Positions 27,323-36,762 of a stretch of DNA of 64,000 nucleotides are shown in pieces. The notes beneath the pieces are model-generated. The model saw only the letters and a list, made by a program, of their open reading frames with translations, searched no databases and had not been told where the DNA came from. The position numbers were made by a program, and so were the translations under genes. The stretch is taken from NCBI GenBank assembly GCA_947501845.1, contig CANMXP010000001.1, forward strand, positions 1 to 64,000, in the 5' to 3' direction. Every line of letters begins with the position of its first letter. Positions within the stretch are counted from its first letter, which is position 1. The DNA is from an uncultured Flavobacteriaceae bacterium. Lineage in GTDB: Bacteria; Bacteroidota; Bacteroidia; Flavobacteriales; Flavobacteriaceae.

Positions 27323-30241
27323 ATGCGCCATATCTTTTTTATAGGAATATCCTTTTTTACAATCTTTTCTGTGTTTAGTCAGGTGGCTAAAAACCCTTTA
27401 TTAGCTAATAATCAAAAAGCTCAACAAAAATGGGTAGATAGTATTTATGAATCTATGACTTTAGAGGAAAAGGTGGGGCAGTTATACATGGTACAGGTTA
27501 TGTCTGATCAGGATGCTACTTCAAAAAATAAGATTGTTCAGCTTATTAAAGATTACCATATAGGAGGTTTAATCTATTCAAATGGAGGCCCCGTTAGACA
27601 GGCGAAATTAAATAATGAATTACAATCATTTTCTAAAACCCCATTGTTAGTTGGAATGGATGCAGAGTGGGGGCTTAGCATGCGTTTGGATTCTACTTAT
27701 GCTTTTCCGTGGAATATGACCCTTGGAGCCATAAAGGATAATGACCTTATAGAACAAACAGGTAAAAAGATAGGGGAGCACTGTAAGCGTTTAGGCGTAC
27801 ATTTTAATTTTGGACCTGTTGTAGATATTAATACAAACCCTAAAAACCCTATTATAGGAAATCGATCTTTTGGAGAAGATCGCGATAATGTTACAGAAAA
27901 AGCCCTGGCTTTTATGAAAGGTATGCAAGAGGCGGGCGTTTTGGCCAATGCAAAACATTTTCCAGGTCATGGCGATACAGATCAAGATTCACATGAAACC
28001 TTACCAACTATAAATTTTAATGCAAAACGCATAGATTCTATTGAGTTGTATCCCTACAAAAAGCTTATTAAGGAAGGTCTTTCCAGTGTTATGGTAGCAC
28101 ATTTAAATGTACCTAGTTTAGAGTCCCGATCTGGCTATCCATCGTCACTATCAAAGCATATAGTAACAGATATTTTAAAGGATTCTTTAGGTTTTCAAGG
28201 TCTTATATTTACAGATGCACTAACTATGAAAGGTGCTTCAGATTTTAGTGAAACTGGAGATATAGATTTGGCGGCCTTTAATGCAGGAAATGATGTGATG
28301 TTAATGTCTGAAGACGTAGGCATAGGCGTTTCTAAAATTGTTGATGCTTGTAATAAAGGAGATATTACAGAAGAGCGTTTAGCACATTCAGTTAAAAAAA
28401 TATTACTGGCTAAATATAAAGTAGGATTACATAATTACGAACCTATTGGGCTCTATAATTTGCCTAAGCATTTGAATAGACTTGAAGATGATATCTTATA
28501 TGAAGAATTGATCGAAGATGCTATAACCGTTGTGAAAAATGATAGACATTTAATGCCTTTAAGACAATTAGAAACTAAAACGATTGCCTATGTAAGTATG
28601 GGAGACGACAGTGGTTTTACTTTTTTTAATGAATTAAAAAAATATACAAAAGTACACCATATTACAGCAAATAATTTAGATGAATTGATTAAGAAGCTTC
28701 AAGTATATAACACGGTTATTGTAGGGTTGCATCGCTCAAATGACAGTCCGTGGAAGGATTACCAATTTACTAATAAAGAAATAGTTTGGTTACAAGAAAT
28801 AGCCAGAACACATACCGTTGTTTTAGATGCTTTTGTTAAGCCTTATGCGCTTTCAGAATTAAAAAGTATCGAAAATATAGAAAGCATTGTAGTGAGTTAC
28901 CAAAACAGTAAAATAGCACAGCAAAAATCGGCACAACTTATTTTTGGTGCTATTGCAGCAAAAGGACATTTACCTGTATCTGTTGGAGACTTTTTTAAAG
29001 TAGGTGATGGGCTTCATCTTAATGATATTAAAAGGTTAGGATATACCGTTCCTGAACGTGTTGGTATGAGTTCCCAAAAATTAAAACGTGTGGATTCTGT
29101 AGCATGGCATGCGGTAAAACATAAAATGACACCAGGTATTCAATTGTTAGTAGCAAGAAAAGGGCAAGTCATTTATAACAAAAGCTTCGGTAAACATACT
29201 TATAAAGGAAAAAAAGAGGTGGAATTTGATGATATTTACGATGTGGCATCTTTAACAAAAATATTGGCAACACTACCTTTAATGATGGAGTTGGAAGAAA
29301 ATGGTATCGTGTCATTAGATAGTAAACTTTCAAAAATATTACCTGAGTATAAAGGTTCAAATAAAGAAGATATAACTATTAAAAAAATGCTGTCTCACTA
29401 TGCTAGATTAAGGCCATGGGAACCATTCTATTATCATACTTTAGATACTGTTACTAAACGTCCAAGTAAAAAATATTACAGAGGAAAAAGAACAAATAAA
29501 TTCAATATAGAAGTTACCAAAAATTTATTTTTACGTTCTGATTATAAGGATTCTATAAATGGTATTATTAAAAATTCAGAATTGTTAACAAGGCTACGCT
29601 ATAGGTATAGTGACTTCCCTTATTACATTTTAAAGAAATTTATTGAAACACATTACGACAAAACTCTTGATGAATTAGTACAAGATCATTTTTATCAATC
29701 ATTAGGAGCTAATAATACATTGTATAACCCATATCATAAAATAAGTAGTAAAAAGATCGTTCCAACAGAGGAGGACGATTATTACAGATACCAAAAAGTA
29801 CATGGCTATGTGCATGATATGGGGGCTGCTATGCAAAACGGTATAGGAGGACACGCAGGTATTTTTAGTAATGCTAATGATGTGGCAAAAATTTTACAAA
29901 TGTACCTGCAAAAGGGTTTTTATGGAGGCAAACGTTATTTAAAATCGGAAACTATAGATAAGTTCAATACTTGTTATTATTGTAGTAAAGGCAATAGAAG
30001 AGGCGTAGGGTTTGATAAGCCACAATTAGGAGAAGAAGGTCCCACATGCGGTTGTATATCCATGACAAGCTTTGGGCATTCAGGATTTACAGGTACTTAT
30101 GCATGGGCAGACCCAGAAGAAGAAATAGTATATATCTTTTTAGCAAACAGAACATACCCGAAAGCAGGCAAAAATTTATTATTGAAGGAGAATATTAGAA
30201 CCGAAATACAGCGCTTAATTTATGAAGCGATAGAAGATTAA
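27323..30241 (+). CDS. GH3 beta-N-acetylglucosaminidase (NagZ-like) fused to serine beta-lactamase-fold domain
   Basis: This 972-residue exported protein has a signal peptide ending VFSQ (about residue 20). The GH3 domain (40-370) carries the NagZ signature KHFPGHGDTDQDSHETLP with the Asp222/His224 acid-base dyad and nucleophile Asp298 in FTDALTMKGA. A GH3 C-terminal-like domain spans about 385-560. A class C beta-lactamase/esterase fold (580-970) has Ser643-x-x-Lys646 in VASLTKI and a probable YxN equivalent in RYRYSDFPYY. The GH3 part removes GlcNAc from muropeptides. The fused serine hydrolase may act on peptide or ester bonds of the same polymer. The fusion is widespread in Bacteroidota, so it is not a local accident. 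Confidence 0.92.
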   Translation: MRHIFFIGISFFTIFSVFSQVAKNPLLANNQKAQQKWVDSIYESMTLEEKVGQLYMVQVMSDQDATSKNKIVQLIKDYHIGGLIYSNGGPVRQAKLNNELQSFSKTPLLVGMDAEWGLSMRLDSTYAFPWNMTLGAIKDNDLIEQTGKKIGEHCKRLGVHFNFGPVVDINTNPKNPIIGNRSFGEDRDNVTEKALAFMKGMQEAGVLANAKHFPGHGDTDQDSHETLPTINFNAKRIDSIELYPYKKLIKEGLSSVMVAHLNVPSLESRSGYPSSLSKHIVTDILKDSLGFQGLIFTDALTMKGASDFSETGDIDLAAFNAGNDVMLMSEDVGIGVSKIVDACNKGDITEERLAHSVKKILLAKYKVGLHNYEPIGLYNLPKHLNRLEDDILYEELIEDAITVVKNDRHLMPLRQLETKTIAYVSMGDDSGFTFFNELKKYTKVHHITANNLDELIKKLQVYNTVIVGLHRSNDSPWKDYQFTNKEIVWLQEIARTHTVVLDAFVKPYALSELKSIENIESIVVSYQNSKIAQQKSAQLIFGAIAAKGHLPVSVGDFFKVGDGLHLNDIKRLGYTVPERVGMSSQKLKRVDSVAWHAVKHKMTPGIQLLVARKGQVIYNKSFGKHTYKGKKEVEFDDIYDVASLTKILATLPLMMELEENGIVSLDSKLSKILPEYKGSNKEDITIKKMLSHYARLRPWEPFYYHTLDTVTKRPSKKYYRGKRTNKFNIEVTKNLFLRSDYKDSINGIIKNSELLTRLRYRYSDFPYYILKKFIETHYDKTLDELVQDHFYQSLGANNTLYNPYHKISSKKIVPTEEDDYYRYQKVHGYVHDMGAAMQNGIGGHAGIFSNANDVAKILQMYLQKGFYGGKRYLKSETIDKFNTCYYCSKGNRRGVGFDKPQLGEEGPTCGCISMTSFGHSGFTGTYAWADPEEEIVYIFLANRTYPKAGKNLLLKENIRTEIQRLIYEAIED

Positions 30242-30333
30242 ATATGAAAATGAGTATGACTAAAAATTTATTACCTATTGAAAAATTTACTATACGAATT
30301 ATATCTTACCAAAAAAGAAAATCAATATAACGG

Positions 30334-31470
30334 ATGAAAATAGGAATTGTTTGTTATCCAACATTTGGAGGGAGTGGTGTTGTTGCTACAGAACTTGGTT
30401 TAGAATTATCTAAACGTGGGCATGAAGTACATTTTATCACATATAACCAACCCGTTAGATTGGAGTTGTTAAGTAATAATGTGCATTACCATGAGGTAAA
30501 TGTTCCAGAATACCCCTTGTTTCATTATCAACCCTACGAGCTAGCTTTATCTAGTAAATTAGTAGATATGGTGAAACTTCATAAAATAGATATTTTGCAT
30601 GTACATTATGCTATTCCGCATGCTTATGCAGCTTATATGGCAAAAAAAATGTTGCAAGAAGAAGGTATTTATGTGCCTATAGTTACAACATTACACGGCA
30701 CAGATATTACTCTTGTGGGAAGTCATCCTTTTTATAAATCGGCAGTGACATTTAGCATTAATAGATCGGACGCAGTAACAGCAGTATCTCAAAGTTTAAA
30801 AGATGATACATTACGTTTGTTCGACATAAAAAATGATATTCATGTTGTGCCAAACTTTATTGATTTAGATAAATACAAACACAGTTTTACAGATTGTCAA
30901 CGAGCAATGATGGCAGATGACCATGAGAGAATCATTACACATATTAGTAATTTACGTCCTGTAAAACGTGCTCAGGATGTCATCTCTGTATTTTATAATA
31001 TTCAAAAAGAAATGCCAGCAAAACTTATGCTGGTAGGTGAAGGGCCAGAGCGTGAAAGAATAGAGGTCCTTTGCCAGGAGTTGGGAATTCTTGATAAGGT
31101 TGTTTTCTTTGGAAGAAGTAACGAAATAGATAAAATATTGTGCTTTAGCGACTTGTTCTTGCTACCATCTCAAACCGAGAGTTTTGGTTTAGCAGCATTA
31201 GAAGCTATGGCGTCTCGTGTCCCAGTTATCTCAAGTAATACAGGAGGGATTCCTGAGGTAAACTCACATAATATTTCTGGGTTTTTAAGTAATGTGGGGG
31301 ATGTAGACGATATGACTAAAAATGCGCTTTATATTTTAAGCGATGAAAAACGTTTACAGACTTTTAAAGATAATGCTCGAAAAGAAGCTTTAAAATTCGA
31401 TTTACATGCCATAGTACCACAGTATGAAGCTATTTATGAAGATACTTTAACAAAGTGTTTGGTGTTGTAA
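30334..31470 (+). CDS. bshA: N-acetyl-alpha-D-glucosaminyl L-malate synthase BshA
   Basis: This 378-residue GT4 glycosyltransferase has N-terminal MKIGIVCYPTFGGSGVVATELGLELSKRGHEV, the signature BshA start. HGTDITLVGSHPF, HISNLRPVKRAQDV and the nucleotide-sugar motif ESFGLAALEAMA with the EX7E glutamates follow. BshA joins UDP-GlcNAc and L-malate in the first step of bacillithiol synthesis, the low-molecular-weight thiol of Firmicutes and many Bacteroidota. bshB and bshC are not in this window. The 92-bp spacer upstream shows no real gene. A bidirectional terminator follows. Confidence 0.95.
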   Translation: MKIGIVCYPTFGGSGVVATELGLELSKRGHEVHFITYNQPVRLELLSNNVHYHEVNVPEYPLFHYQPYELALSSKLVDMVKLHKIDILHVHYAIPHAYAAYMAKKMLQEEGIYVPIVTTLHGTDITLVGSHPFYKSAVTFSINRSDAVTAVSQSLKDDTLRLFDIKNDIHVVPNFIDLDKYKHSFTDCQRAMMADDHERIITHISNLRPVKRAQDVISVFYNIQKEMPAKLMLVGEGPERERIEVLCQELGILDKVVFFGRSNEIDKILCFSDLFLLPSQTESFGLAALEAMASRVPVISSNTGGIPEVNSHNISGFLSNVGDVDDMTKNALYILSDEKRLQTFKDNARKEALKFDLHAIVPQYEAIYEDTLTKCLVL

Positions 31471-31493
31471 GAACAATAATTATCATAAAAAAA

Positions 31494-31530
31494 CGCCCAG
31501 TCACTGTACGAAGTGGAATGGGCGCTTTTT
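31494..31530. terminator. Bidirectional terminator between bshA and the beta-barrel gene
   Basis: Outer stem CGCCCA/TGGGCG, inner CACT/AGTG with small mismatches, preceded by seven A and followed by five T. It serves both convergent genes. Confidence 0.85.
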
Positions 31531-31554
31531 AATATATATGTGTAATGTTTTAAT

Positions 31555-32046
31555 TTAGAATTGATAACGAATACCTAAAGCGATATCAAAATCTAAATCG
31601 TTGTTATCGTAAATATCATCTCCAAAACCAATTTCTGGTCTAAAGTCTAATGATAATAATAATGGAATTTCAAAATTATACTCAATACCAATATCTCCAG
31701 CAGCAAAAACAAATGTATCGGTTACATCACCTCCACCAGGAACATCAAAGCTAAAAGAGCCTATGCCTCCACCAGCACCAACATACCAATTAAAAGAGCC
31801 ATCTAAAGGAAATATCCACTGGTATAATCCAGCAAGTTTAAATCCATCAAAGTTATCTCCATCTCTCCATCCTAAATCTAATTCTAACCTATTATTGTCG
31901 CCTAGAGCTCTTTGGTAAGACACTTCAGCACCAAATCCGTCACTGTCACCTAATCGTAATCCAATAGCATTTTCTGAAATACTTTGAGCGCTAGAGGCAA
32001 ATGTGAAACCTAAAATAGCAACCGATAATAAAAATAATTTCTTCAT
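31555..32046 (-). CDS. Outer-membrane beta-barrel protein (porin-like)
   Basis: The 163-residue protein has a clear signal peptide (LFLLSVAILGFTFASSAQS). The mature part is made of alternating amphipathic strands ending in aromatic residues, with the terminal Phe of GIRYQF as expected for an outer-membrane barrel. Size suggests eight strands, as in the OmpW/OmpX/opacity superfamily. Repeated acidic Gly/Asp stretches (GLRLGDSDGFG, GDDIYDNNDLDFD) probably form loops or turns. Function is unknown. It shares the terminator with bshA and is divergent from the FAD/Fe-S gene. Confidence 0.85.
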   Translation of the reverse strand: MKKLFLLSVAILGFTFASSAQSISENAIGLRLGDSDGFGAEVSYQRALGDNNRLELDLGWRDGDNFDGFKLAGLYQWIFPLDGSFNWYVGAGGGIGSFSFDVPGGGDVTDTFVFAAGDIGIEYNFEIPLLLSLDFRPEIGFGDDIYDNNDLDFDIALGIRYQF

Positions 32047-32194
32047 AAGTTTAAAGTTTTGTTTGATTAATGATATACGATATCTTTCCTAAAAAAGATT
32101 ATTCTTTTAATATTTGATTCGTTAAACAAAAATAACGCCAAAATTGTATTTATATTTAACATCTTTTTAGATTTATAAACATATTTATTAAATA

Positions 32195-35122
32195 ATGGGG
32201 CTGACTCCACATTTTGAAGTATTAAGCGATAAGCTTTCTGGCGAGTTATATTATGACGATTTAATAAAATCCATATATGCAACCGATGCTTCTGTATATA
32301 GAATATTACCACTGGCTGTAGCTTATCCTAAAAACAAAGAAGATATAAAGCTGTTAATCGCTTTTGCCAAAGCCCATAAAACATCTTTAATTCCAAGAAC
32401 TGCGGGAACTTCACTTGCAGGCCAATGTGTTGGAGAAGGTATTGTGGTAGATGTGTCTAAACATTTTACTAAGATTTTGAGTCTTAATGAAAAAGAACAA
32501 ACCGTTACTGTACAGCCCGGTGTGGTAAGAGATGCATTAAATAATTATTTGAAGCCTTTTGGTTTATTTTTTGGCCCCAACACCTCTACGTCTAATAGAT
32601 GTATGATAGGTGGTATGGTTGGTAATAACTCTTCAGGAACAACGTCTATACAATATGGAGTAACGCGTGATAAAATTATAGCGTTACAAACAGTTTTAAG
32701 CGATGGTAGCGACGCTGTTTTTGGTGAAATAACTTCAGATGAATTTATTGGTAAAACAAAAGAAAGTTCACTAGAAGGAAATATTTATAAAACCATTCAT
32801 TCAGAACTTAGTTCACAGGCTGTTCAAAAAAATATCGTTGACAATTTTCCAAAACCAGAGATTCATAGAAGAAATACAGGCTATGCTATAGACGAATTGA
32901 TTAAATCTGATGTGTTTACTGATGTTTCAGAAAAGTTTAATATGTGCAAACTACTTTCTGGAAGTGAAGGGACTTTGGCTTTTACTACACAAATTACTTT
33001 AAAATTGGATGAACTCCCTCCAAAAGAAGGCGTTATGGTAGCAGCGCATTTTGATAGTATAGAAAATTGCTTAAAAGCAGTTGAACCCGTTATGAAGCAT
33101 AATTTGTACACCTGTGAAATGATGGATAAAACCATTTTAGATTGTACGAAACATAATAAAACACAACAAGAAAACAGAGGCTTTATAGTAGGGGACCCTA
33201 AAGCTATTTTAATGTGTGAAGTTCGTGCGAATCATGAAGACGATGTAGAAGCATTAGTTAAAAACTTGTTGGAAGACATAAAATCTTCAGGCTTAAGTTA
33301 TGCGTTTCCTGTACTTAAAGGAGAAGATATTAACAAGGCAAATGACTTACGAAGTGCAGGCTTAGGGCTTTTGGGAAATATTATAGGTGATAAAAAAGGA
33401 GTAGCTTGCATAGAAGACACTGCAGTAGCATTACCAGATTTATCCAACTATATCATGGATTTTGAAAAGCTTATGAGAGGCTATAATCAAGAGGCTGTGT
33501 ATTATGCACATGCTGGTGCTGGTGAAATACATTTGCGCCCCATTTTAGATTTAAAGAAGCAAGCAGATGTTGAATTGTTCAGAAAAATAACAACAGATGT
33601 AGCGCATTTAGTAAAGAAATATAGAGGGGCAATGAGTGGGGAGCATGGTGATGGTATTGTGCGTTCTGAGTTTGTTGCAATGATGATTGGAGATGAAAAC
33701 TATAATATATTAAAGCAAATAAAAAAAGTATTTGATCCTGATGTTATTTTTAATCCAGGCAAGATTGTTGAAGCGTTACCAATGGATGATTCCTTGCGTT
33801 ATGCTCCAAATAGAACAGAGCCAGCAATAGATACTTTGCTAGATTTTTCGAAGTCTCTGGGTATACTGCGTGAAGCCGAAAAATGTAACGGTTCTGGAGA
33901 TTGTAGAAAGCTGCCTGAATTTGGGGGGACCATGTGCCCTAGCTATCGGGCTACTCGAAATGAAAAAGATACCACACGAGCAAGAGCCAATGCCTTGCGT
34001 GAGTTTTTAACGAATTCAGATAAGGTAAATAAGTTTGATCATAAAGAATTAAAAACAGTCTTCGATTTATGTTTAAGTTGTAAAGCTTGTGCTAGCGAGT
34101 GCCCTAGTAGTGTTGATGTAGCAAGTTTAAAGGCTGAATTTCAATATCAATACCAGAAAGAAAACGGTGTGTCGCTAAGAACAAAATTGTTTGCTTATAA
34201 TAATAAGCTAAATAAAATGGGGAGTAAACTCCCAAAGCTTACTAATTTTATATTTGCTAATAGCCTGACTTCATCTGTTTTAAAAAAATCTTTAGGCGTT
34301 GCTAAAGAAAGAAGCTTACCTTTAATTTCGAAGCATAGTTTAAATAGGTATTACAAAAACTTCAAAGCAACAAGAAATAGAGGGAATTATATAAAAAAGG
34401 TGTATTTGTTTAACGATGAGTTTACCAATTATTTGGATACGCAAATAGGTATAGATGCCTTAGCACTTTTAAGCGGGTTAAATTATTTTGTAGAAGTGAT
34501 TGGTAATGCTGAATCTGGCAGAGCCTTTTTATCAAAAGGCCTATTAAAACAAGCTAAAGATGTTGCTAATAAAAATGTAGGGTTGTTTAAAGATAAAATT
34601 TCAGAAACTACACCATTACTTGGGATTGAACCATCTGCTATTTTAACTTTTAAAGATGAATATTTAAAATTAGCAGATGATAAAGCCTCTGCAGAAAAAA
34701 TAGCTAAATCGACTTTTTTAATAGAAGCGTTTATTCAGCAAGAAATAGCTTTGGGAAATATAACCGAAGCGCAATTTACTCTGCAGGAAAAAACGATTAA
34801 GTTTCATGGGCATTGCCACCAAAAAGCGATGAGCAATCAATTATCTAGTTTTTCTGTTTTGAACTTACCAAAAAATTATAAAGTGACTATTATTCCTAGT
34901 GGCTGTTGTGGTATGGCAGGAAGTTTTGGTTACGAAAAAGAACATTATGAGGTAAGTATGCAAATAGGGGAGCAAATACTATTTCCTGCTGTAAGAAAAG
35001 CACCAGAAGCCGTTGTTATTTCTGCAAATGGAACAAGTTGTAGACACCAGATAAAAGATGGTACACAACGAGAAGCAAAACACCCTATTACTATTTTAAA
35101 AGAAGCCTTAATTGAAGCTTAG
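32195..35122 (+). CDS. FAD- and Fe-S-binding oxidoreductase (GlcD-GlcF fusion, YdiJ-like)
   Basis: The 975-residue single chain has an N-terminal FAD-binding PCMH domain (about 35-270; IPRTAGTSLAGQCVGEGIV, GGMVGNNSSGTTSI), a FAD-oxidase C-terminal domain (290-530; GEHGDGIVRSEF), a ferredoxin region with CNGSGDCRKLP and CLSCKACASECP, and a final CCG domain (HGHCHQKAMSNQ, PSGCCGMAGSFGYE). This is the build of E. coli YdiJ, a D-2-hydroxyglutarate dehydrogenase, and of D-lactate dehydrogenase fusions. It oxidises a D-2-hydroxy acid and passes electrons on through Fe-S centres. Which acid is not decidable. It is divergent from the barrel gene and stands alone. Confidence 0.9.
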   Translation: MGLTPHFEVLSDKLSGELYYDDLIKSIYATDASVYRILPLAVAYPKNKEDIKLLIAFAKAHKTSLIPRTAGTSLAGQCVGEGIVVDVSKHFTKILSLNEKEQTVTVQPGVVRDALNNYLKPFGLFFGPNTSTSNRCMIGGMVGNNSSGTTSIQYGVTRDKIIALQTVLSDGSDAVFGEITSDEFIGKTKESSLEGNIYKTIHSELSSQAVQKNIVDNFPKPEIHRRNTGYAIDELIKSDVFTDVSEKFNMCKLLSGSEGTLAFTTQITLKLDELPPKEGVMVAAHFDSIENCLKAVEPVMKHNLYTCEMMDKTILDCTKHNKTQQENRGFIVGDPKAILMCEVRANHEDDVEALVKNLLEDIKSSGLSYAFPVLKGEDINKANDLRSAGLGLLGNIIGDKKGVACIEDTAVALPDLSNYIMDFEKLMRGYNQEAVYYAHAGAGEIHLRPILDLKKQADVELFRKITTDVAHLVKKYRGAMSGEHGDGIVRSEFVAMMIGDENYNILKQIKKVFDPDVIFNPGKIVEALPMDDSLRYAPNRTEPAIDTLLDFSKSLGILREAEKCNGSGDCRKLPEFGGTMCPSYRATRNEKDTTRARANALREFLTNSDKVNKFDHKELKTVFDLCLSCKACASECPSSVDVASLKAEFQYQYQKENGVSLRTKLFAYNNKLNKMGSKLPKLTNFIFANSLTSSVLKKSLGVAKERSLPLISKHSLNRYYKNFKATRNRGNYIKKVYLFNDEFTNYLDTQIGIDALALLSGLNYFVEVIGNAESGRAFLSKGLLKQAKDVANKNVGLFKDKISETTPLLGIEPSAILTFKDEYLKLADDKASAEKIAKSTFLIEAFIQQEIALGNITEAQFTLQEKTIKFHGHCHQKAMSNQLSSFSVLNLPKNYKVTIIPSGCCGMAGSFGYEKEHYEVSMQIGEQILFPAVRKAPEAVVISANGTSCRHQIKDGTQREAKHPITILKEALIEA

Positions 35123-35280
35123 AAATGTGAATAAAAGTTAAAGGAGTTTGCTCTGTTTTGTCACGCTAAGCGCAGTCGAAATACTAATAAACCGAATCTA
35201 ATATTATTTTCGGCTCTTATAGGCTAACATTAGCCTCTAATCTTAATGGTATTCACTTGGCTCTTGTTCTGCGATATGTT
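35123..35280. repeat. Spacer with relic of a CGCAGTCGAA-type interspersed repeat
   Basis: Between two convergent genes, TCACGCTAAGCGCAGTCGAA at 35161-35180 matches the form of a common Bacteroidota intergenic repeat, in which GCT(A/G)AGCGCAGTCGAA is the core. No coding frame is visible. Genome copy number cannot be judged here. Confidence 0.4.
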
Positions 35281-36387
35281 TTATTTAATGAGCTCAAAAT
35301 CCAATATATCCAACTCATTACCATTTATAATAATAGAAACTTGATGCCTTCCAATATGAAATTTACGAGTTGTAATGACTTTAAATGATTGTTTTCTATT
35401 AATAACCGTGGTTGAGTTTTCTGGAAAGTCCCTTTCACTTATTTTAAAGACTTTTCTCGATAATGAACCATTTGCTTTTTGATAGTAAAGACCATATTCT
35501 AATCGGATTTTAGATGTATTCTGGCTAGTATTGGCGAGCTTAAAAGTAAACTCTACAGCATCTCCAATTTTAATTTTTTGGGTCAGGATTTTAAAATCGG
35601 TTATTTTTATATTATCAATATTTCCAAAACCAAATAACGTCATCACTTCAGCATTACCCTGTTTTAAAAGGGTTCTGCAGGCATGTTTAATGAGCCAATC
35701 GGTTTCTTTGGTCTTGCCTTGCCATTTTTTAACAAGTGTAATAACGGTTTCTGGATGATCTTTAGAGATATCGTTTAAATTATTTGCTACGCTTCTTCGT
35801 ACATATTCAGATGAATCATTTTTTAAATTTTTAAGAATAGGCATAATGGGTGCAGGGTTATATTTTAATGAAGGAATAGCCATGGCCCAAGGAAGTCTTG
35901 GTCTGCATCCCTCTGTAGCTAACCTTCTAACCGAGGGATGTTTGTGTTTAGACCAAAGCAACATTTGCTTCATTATATTCTCCTGATATTTTATTATAAA
36001 GGGTCTAACAGCAAATTCGCAGCTTACAAATTGTGTTATAGTTTCAAATGCTTTTATGGATACTTCATAATGATTTAAACCGAAAAGTTCTACAAAATCT
36101 GGCAGAAATATGTATTCCAAATTATCTGGCTTAACACCGTTTTTTTCTAGTACAGGGATAAGTTTTAATATGGTCTCAACATTTACATTAAAACGATCTG
36201 ATAAATGATTTTTAAGTACCATTGTAATATGTCGCATGCGCTGTTTTAGCTCTCTGTTTTCCCATTCATTATCATATATATCCTTTAGGAAAGCTGCTTC
36301 GTTAAAATGAGGAACGACTTCTTTAACAGAAGTCGTAAAGCGATCAAAGAATTTCGTATTATATATATATTTAAGTAATTCTGCCAT
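35281..36387 (-). CDS. DNA alkylation repair protein (AlkD/HEAT-like)
   Basis: I place the start at ATG 36387 (368 residues, MAELLKYIYNTKFF), the usual N-terminus; a longer frame reaches 36423. The central part is all-alpha HEAT-like repeats as in AlkC/AlkD glycosylases, with RRLATEGCRPRLPWAM and YVRRSVANNLNDISKDHPE. The last ~110 residues are a beta-rich add-on (FTFKLANTSQNTSKIRLEYG), resembling an immunoglobulin-like domain. AlkC/AlkD excise alkylated purines such as N3-methyladenine without base flipping. The C-terminal sandwich fits the AlkC-like branch. Substrate is inferred from the family only. Confidence 0.85.
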   Translation of the reverse strand: MAELLKYIYNTKFFDRFTTSVKEVVPHFNEAAFLKDIYDNEWENRELKQRMRHITMVLKNHLSDRFNVNVETILKLIPVLEKNGVKPDNLEYIFLPDFVELFGLNHYEVSIKAFETITQFVSCEFAVRPFIIKYQENIMKQMLLWSKHKHPSVRRLATEGCRPRLPWAMAIPSLKYNPAPIMPILKNLKNDSSEYVRRSVANNLNDISKDHPETVITLVKKWQGKTKETDWLIKHACRTLLKQGNAEVMTLFGFGNIDNIKITDFKILTQKIKIGDAVEFTFKLANTSQNTSKIRLEYGLYYQKANGSLSRKVFKISERDFPENSTTVINRKQSFKVITTRKFHIGRHQVSIIINGNELDILDFELIK

Positions 36388-36435
36388 TTTATTTTTTATG
36401 GATATTAGACTAAGTCTTGACAATAGACATTAATT

Positions 36436-36622
36436 TCATTTAGCAAATCTATAATGTTTGATTCCAACATCTTTCTCTGTGGCTTCGACTCTTAAAACTT
36501 TATCTATATCCTCCATAATCAATAGACCAATGATCTATTTCTGGGATTTTAGAGAAAAAGTTGTTTACGGTGGCTAACTTTTGATTGTTATCTATGTTTG
36601 TCTTAAATACTAAAATATTCAT
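36436..36622 (-). pseudogene. Small conserved protein gene broken by a one-base frameshift
   Basis: From ATG at 36622 the minus strand reads MNILVFKTNID...IDHWSIDYGGYR then a stop at 36500. In the next frame the sequence continues EDIDKVLRVEATE to a stop at 36436. Removing one base in GATTATGG (about 36514-36520) restores a single frame of about 61 codons through WSIDMEDIDKVLRVEA. The 187-bp span is 62 codons plus one base. The joined product resembles small flavobacterial proteins with a W-x-(I/F)-D-x-ED-x-D-x-(I/V)-L-(R/K)-(V/I)-E core and a likely ferredoxin-like fold; function unknown. It is last in a minus-strand row behind the WYL regulator, NTF2-like and lipoprotein genes. It could also be a sequencing error. 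Confidence 0.7.
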
Positions 36623-36663
36623 TTTATATTGTTACTAATTAATCTTTTTAAAGATTTTCTTAA

Positions 36664-36728
36664 GTTAGAGCACAATCGAGATGTATTACAACTAATATAT
36701 TAAAGTGTACTCGATTGCGCTTAAACTA
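36664..36728. repeat. Long-armed imperfect inverted repeat
   Basis: An 18-bp arm ending CACAATCGAG (36664-36681) pairs with CTCGATTGCGCTTAAACT (36711-36728), with three mismatched or wobble positions and a 29-base AT-rich loop. It lies between the lipoprotein gene and the frameshifted small gene. Neither side shows a T-run, so it looks more like an interspersed palindromic element or mRNA hairpin than a terminator. Confidence 0.5.
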
Positions 36729-36762
36729 GACTTGAGACTATTAATAAATTCCTGTTGTAATA

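Noticed and set aside
30244-30330. 28-codon open frame between the GH3 fusion and bshA (MKMSMTKNLLPIEKF...)
   Set aside because: Too short, no known small-protein features, and a chance frame of this length is expected at this AT content.
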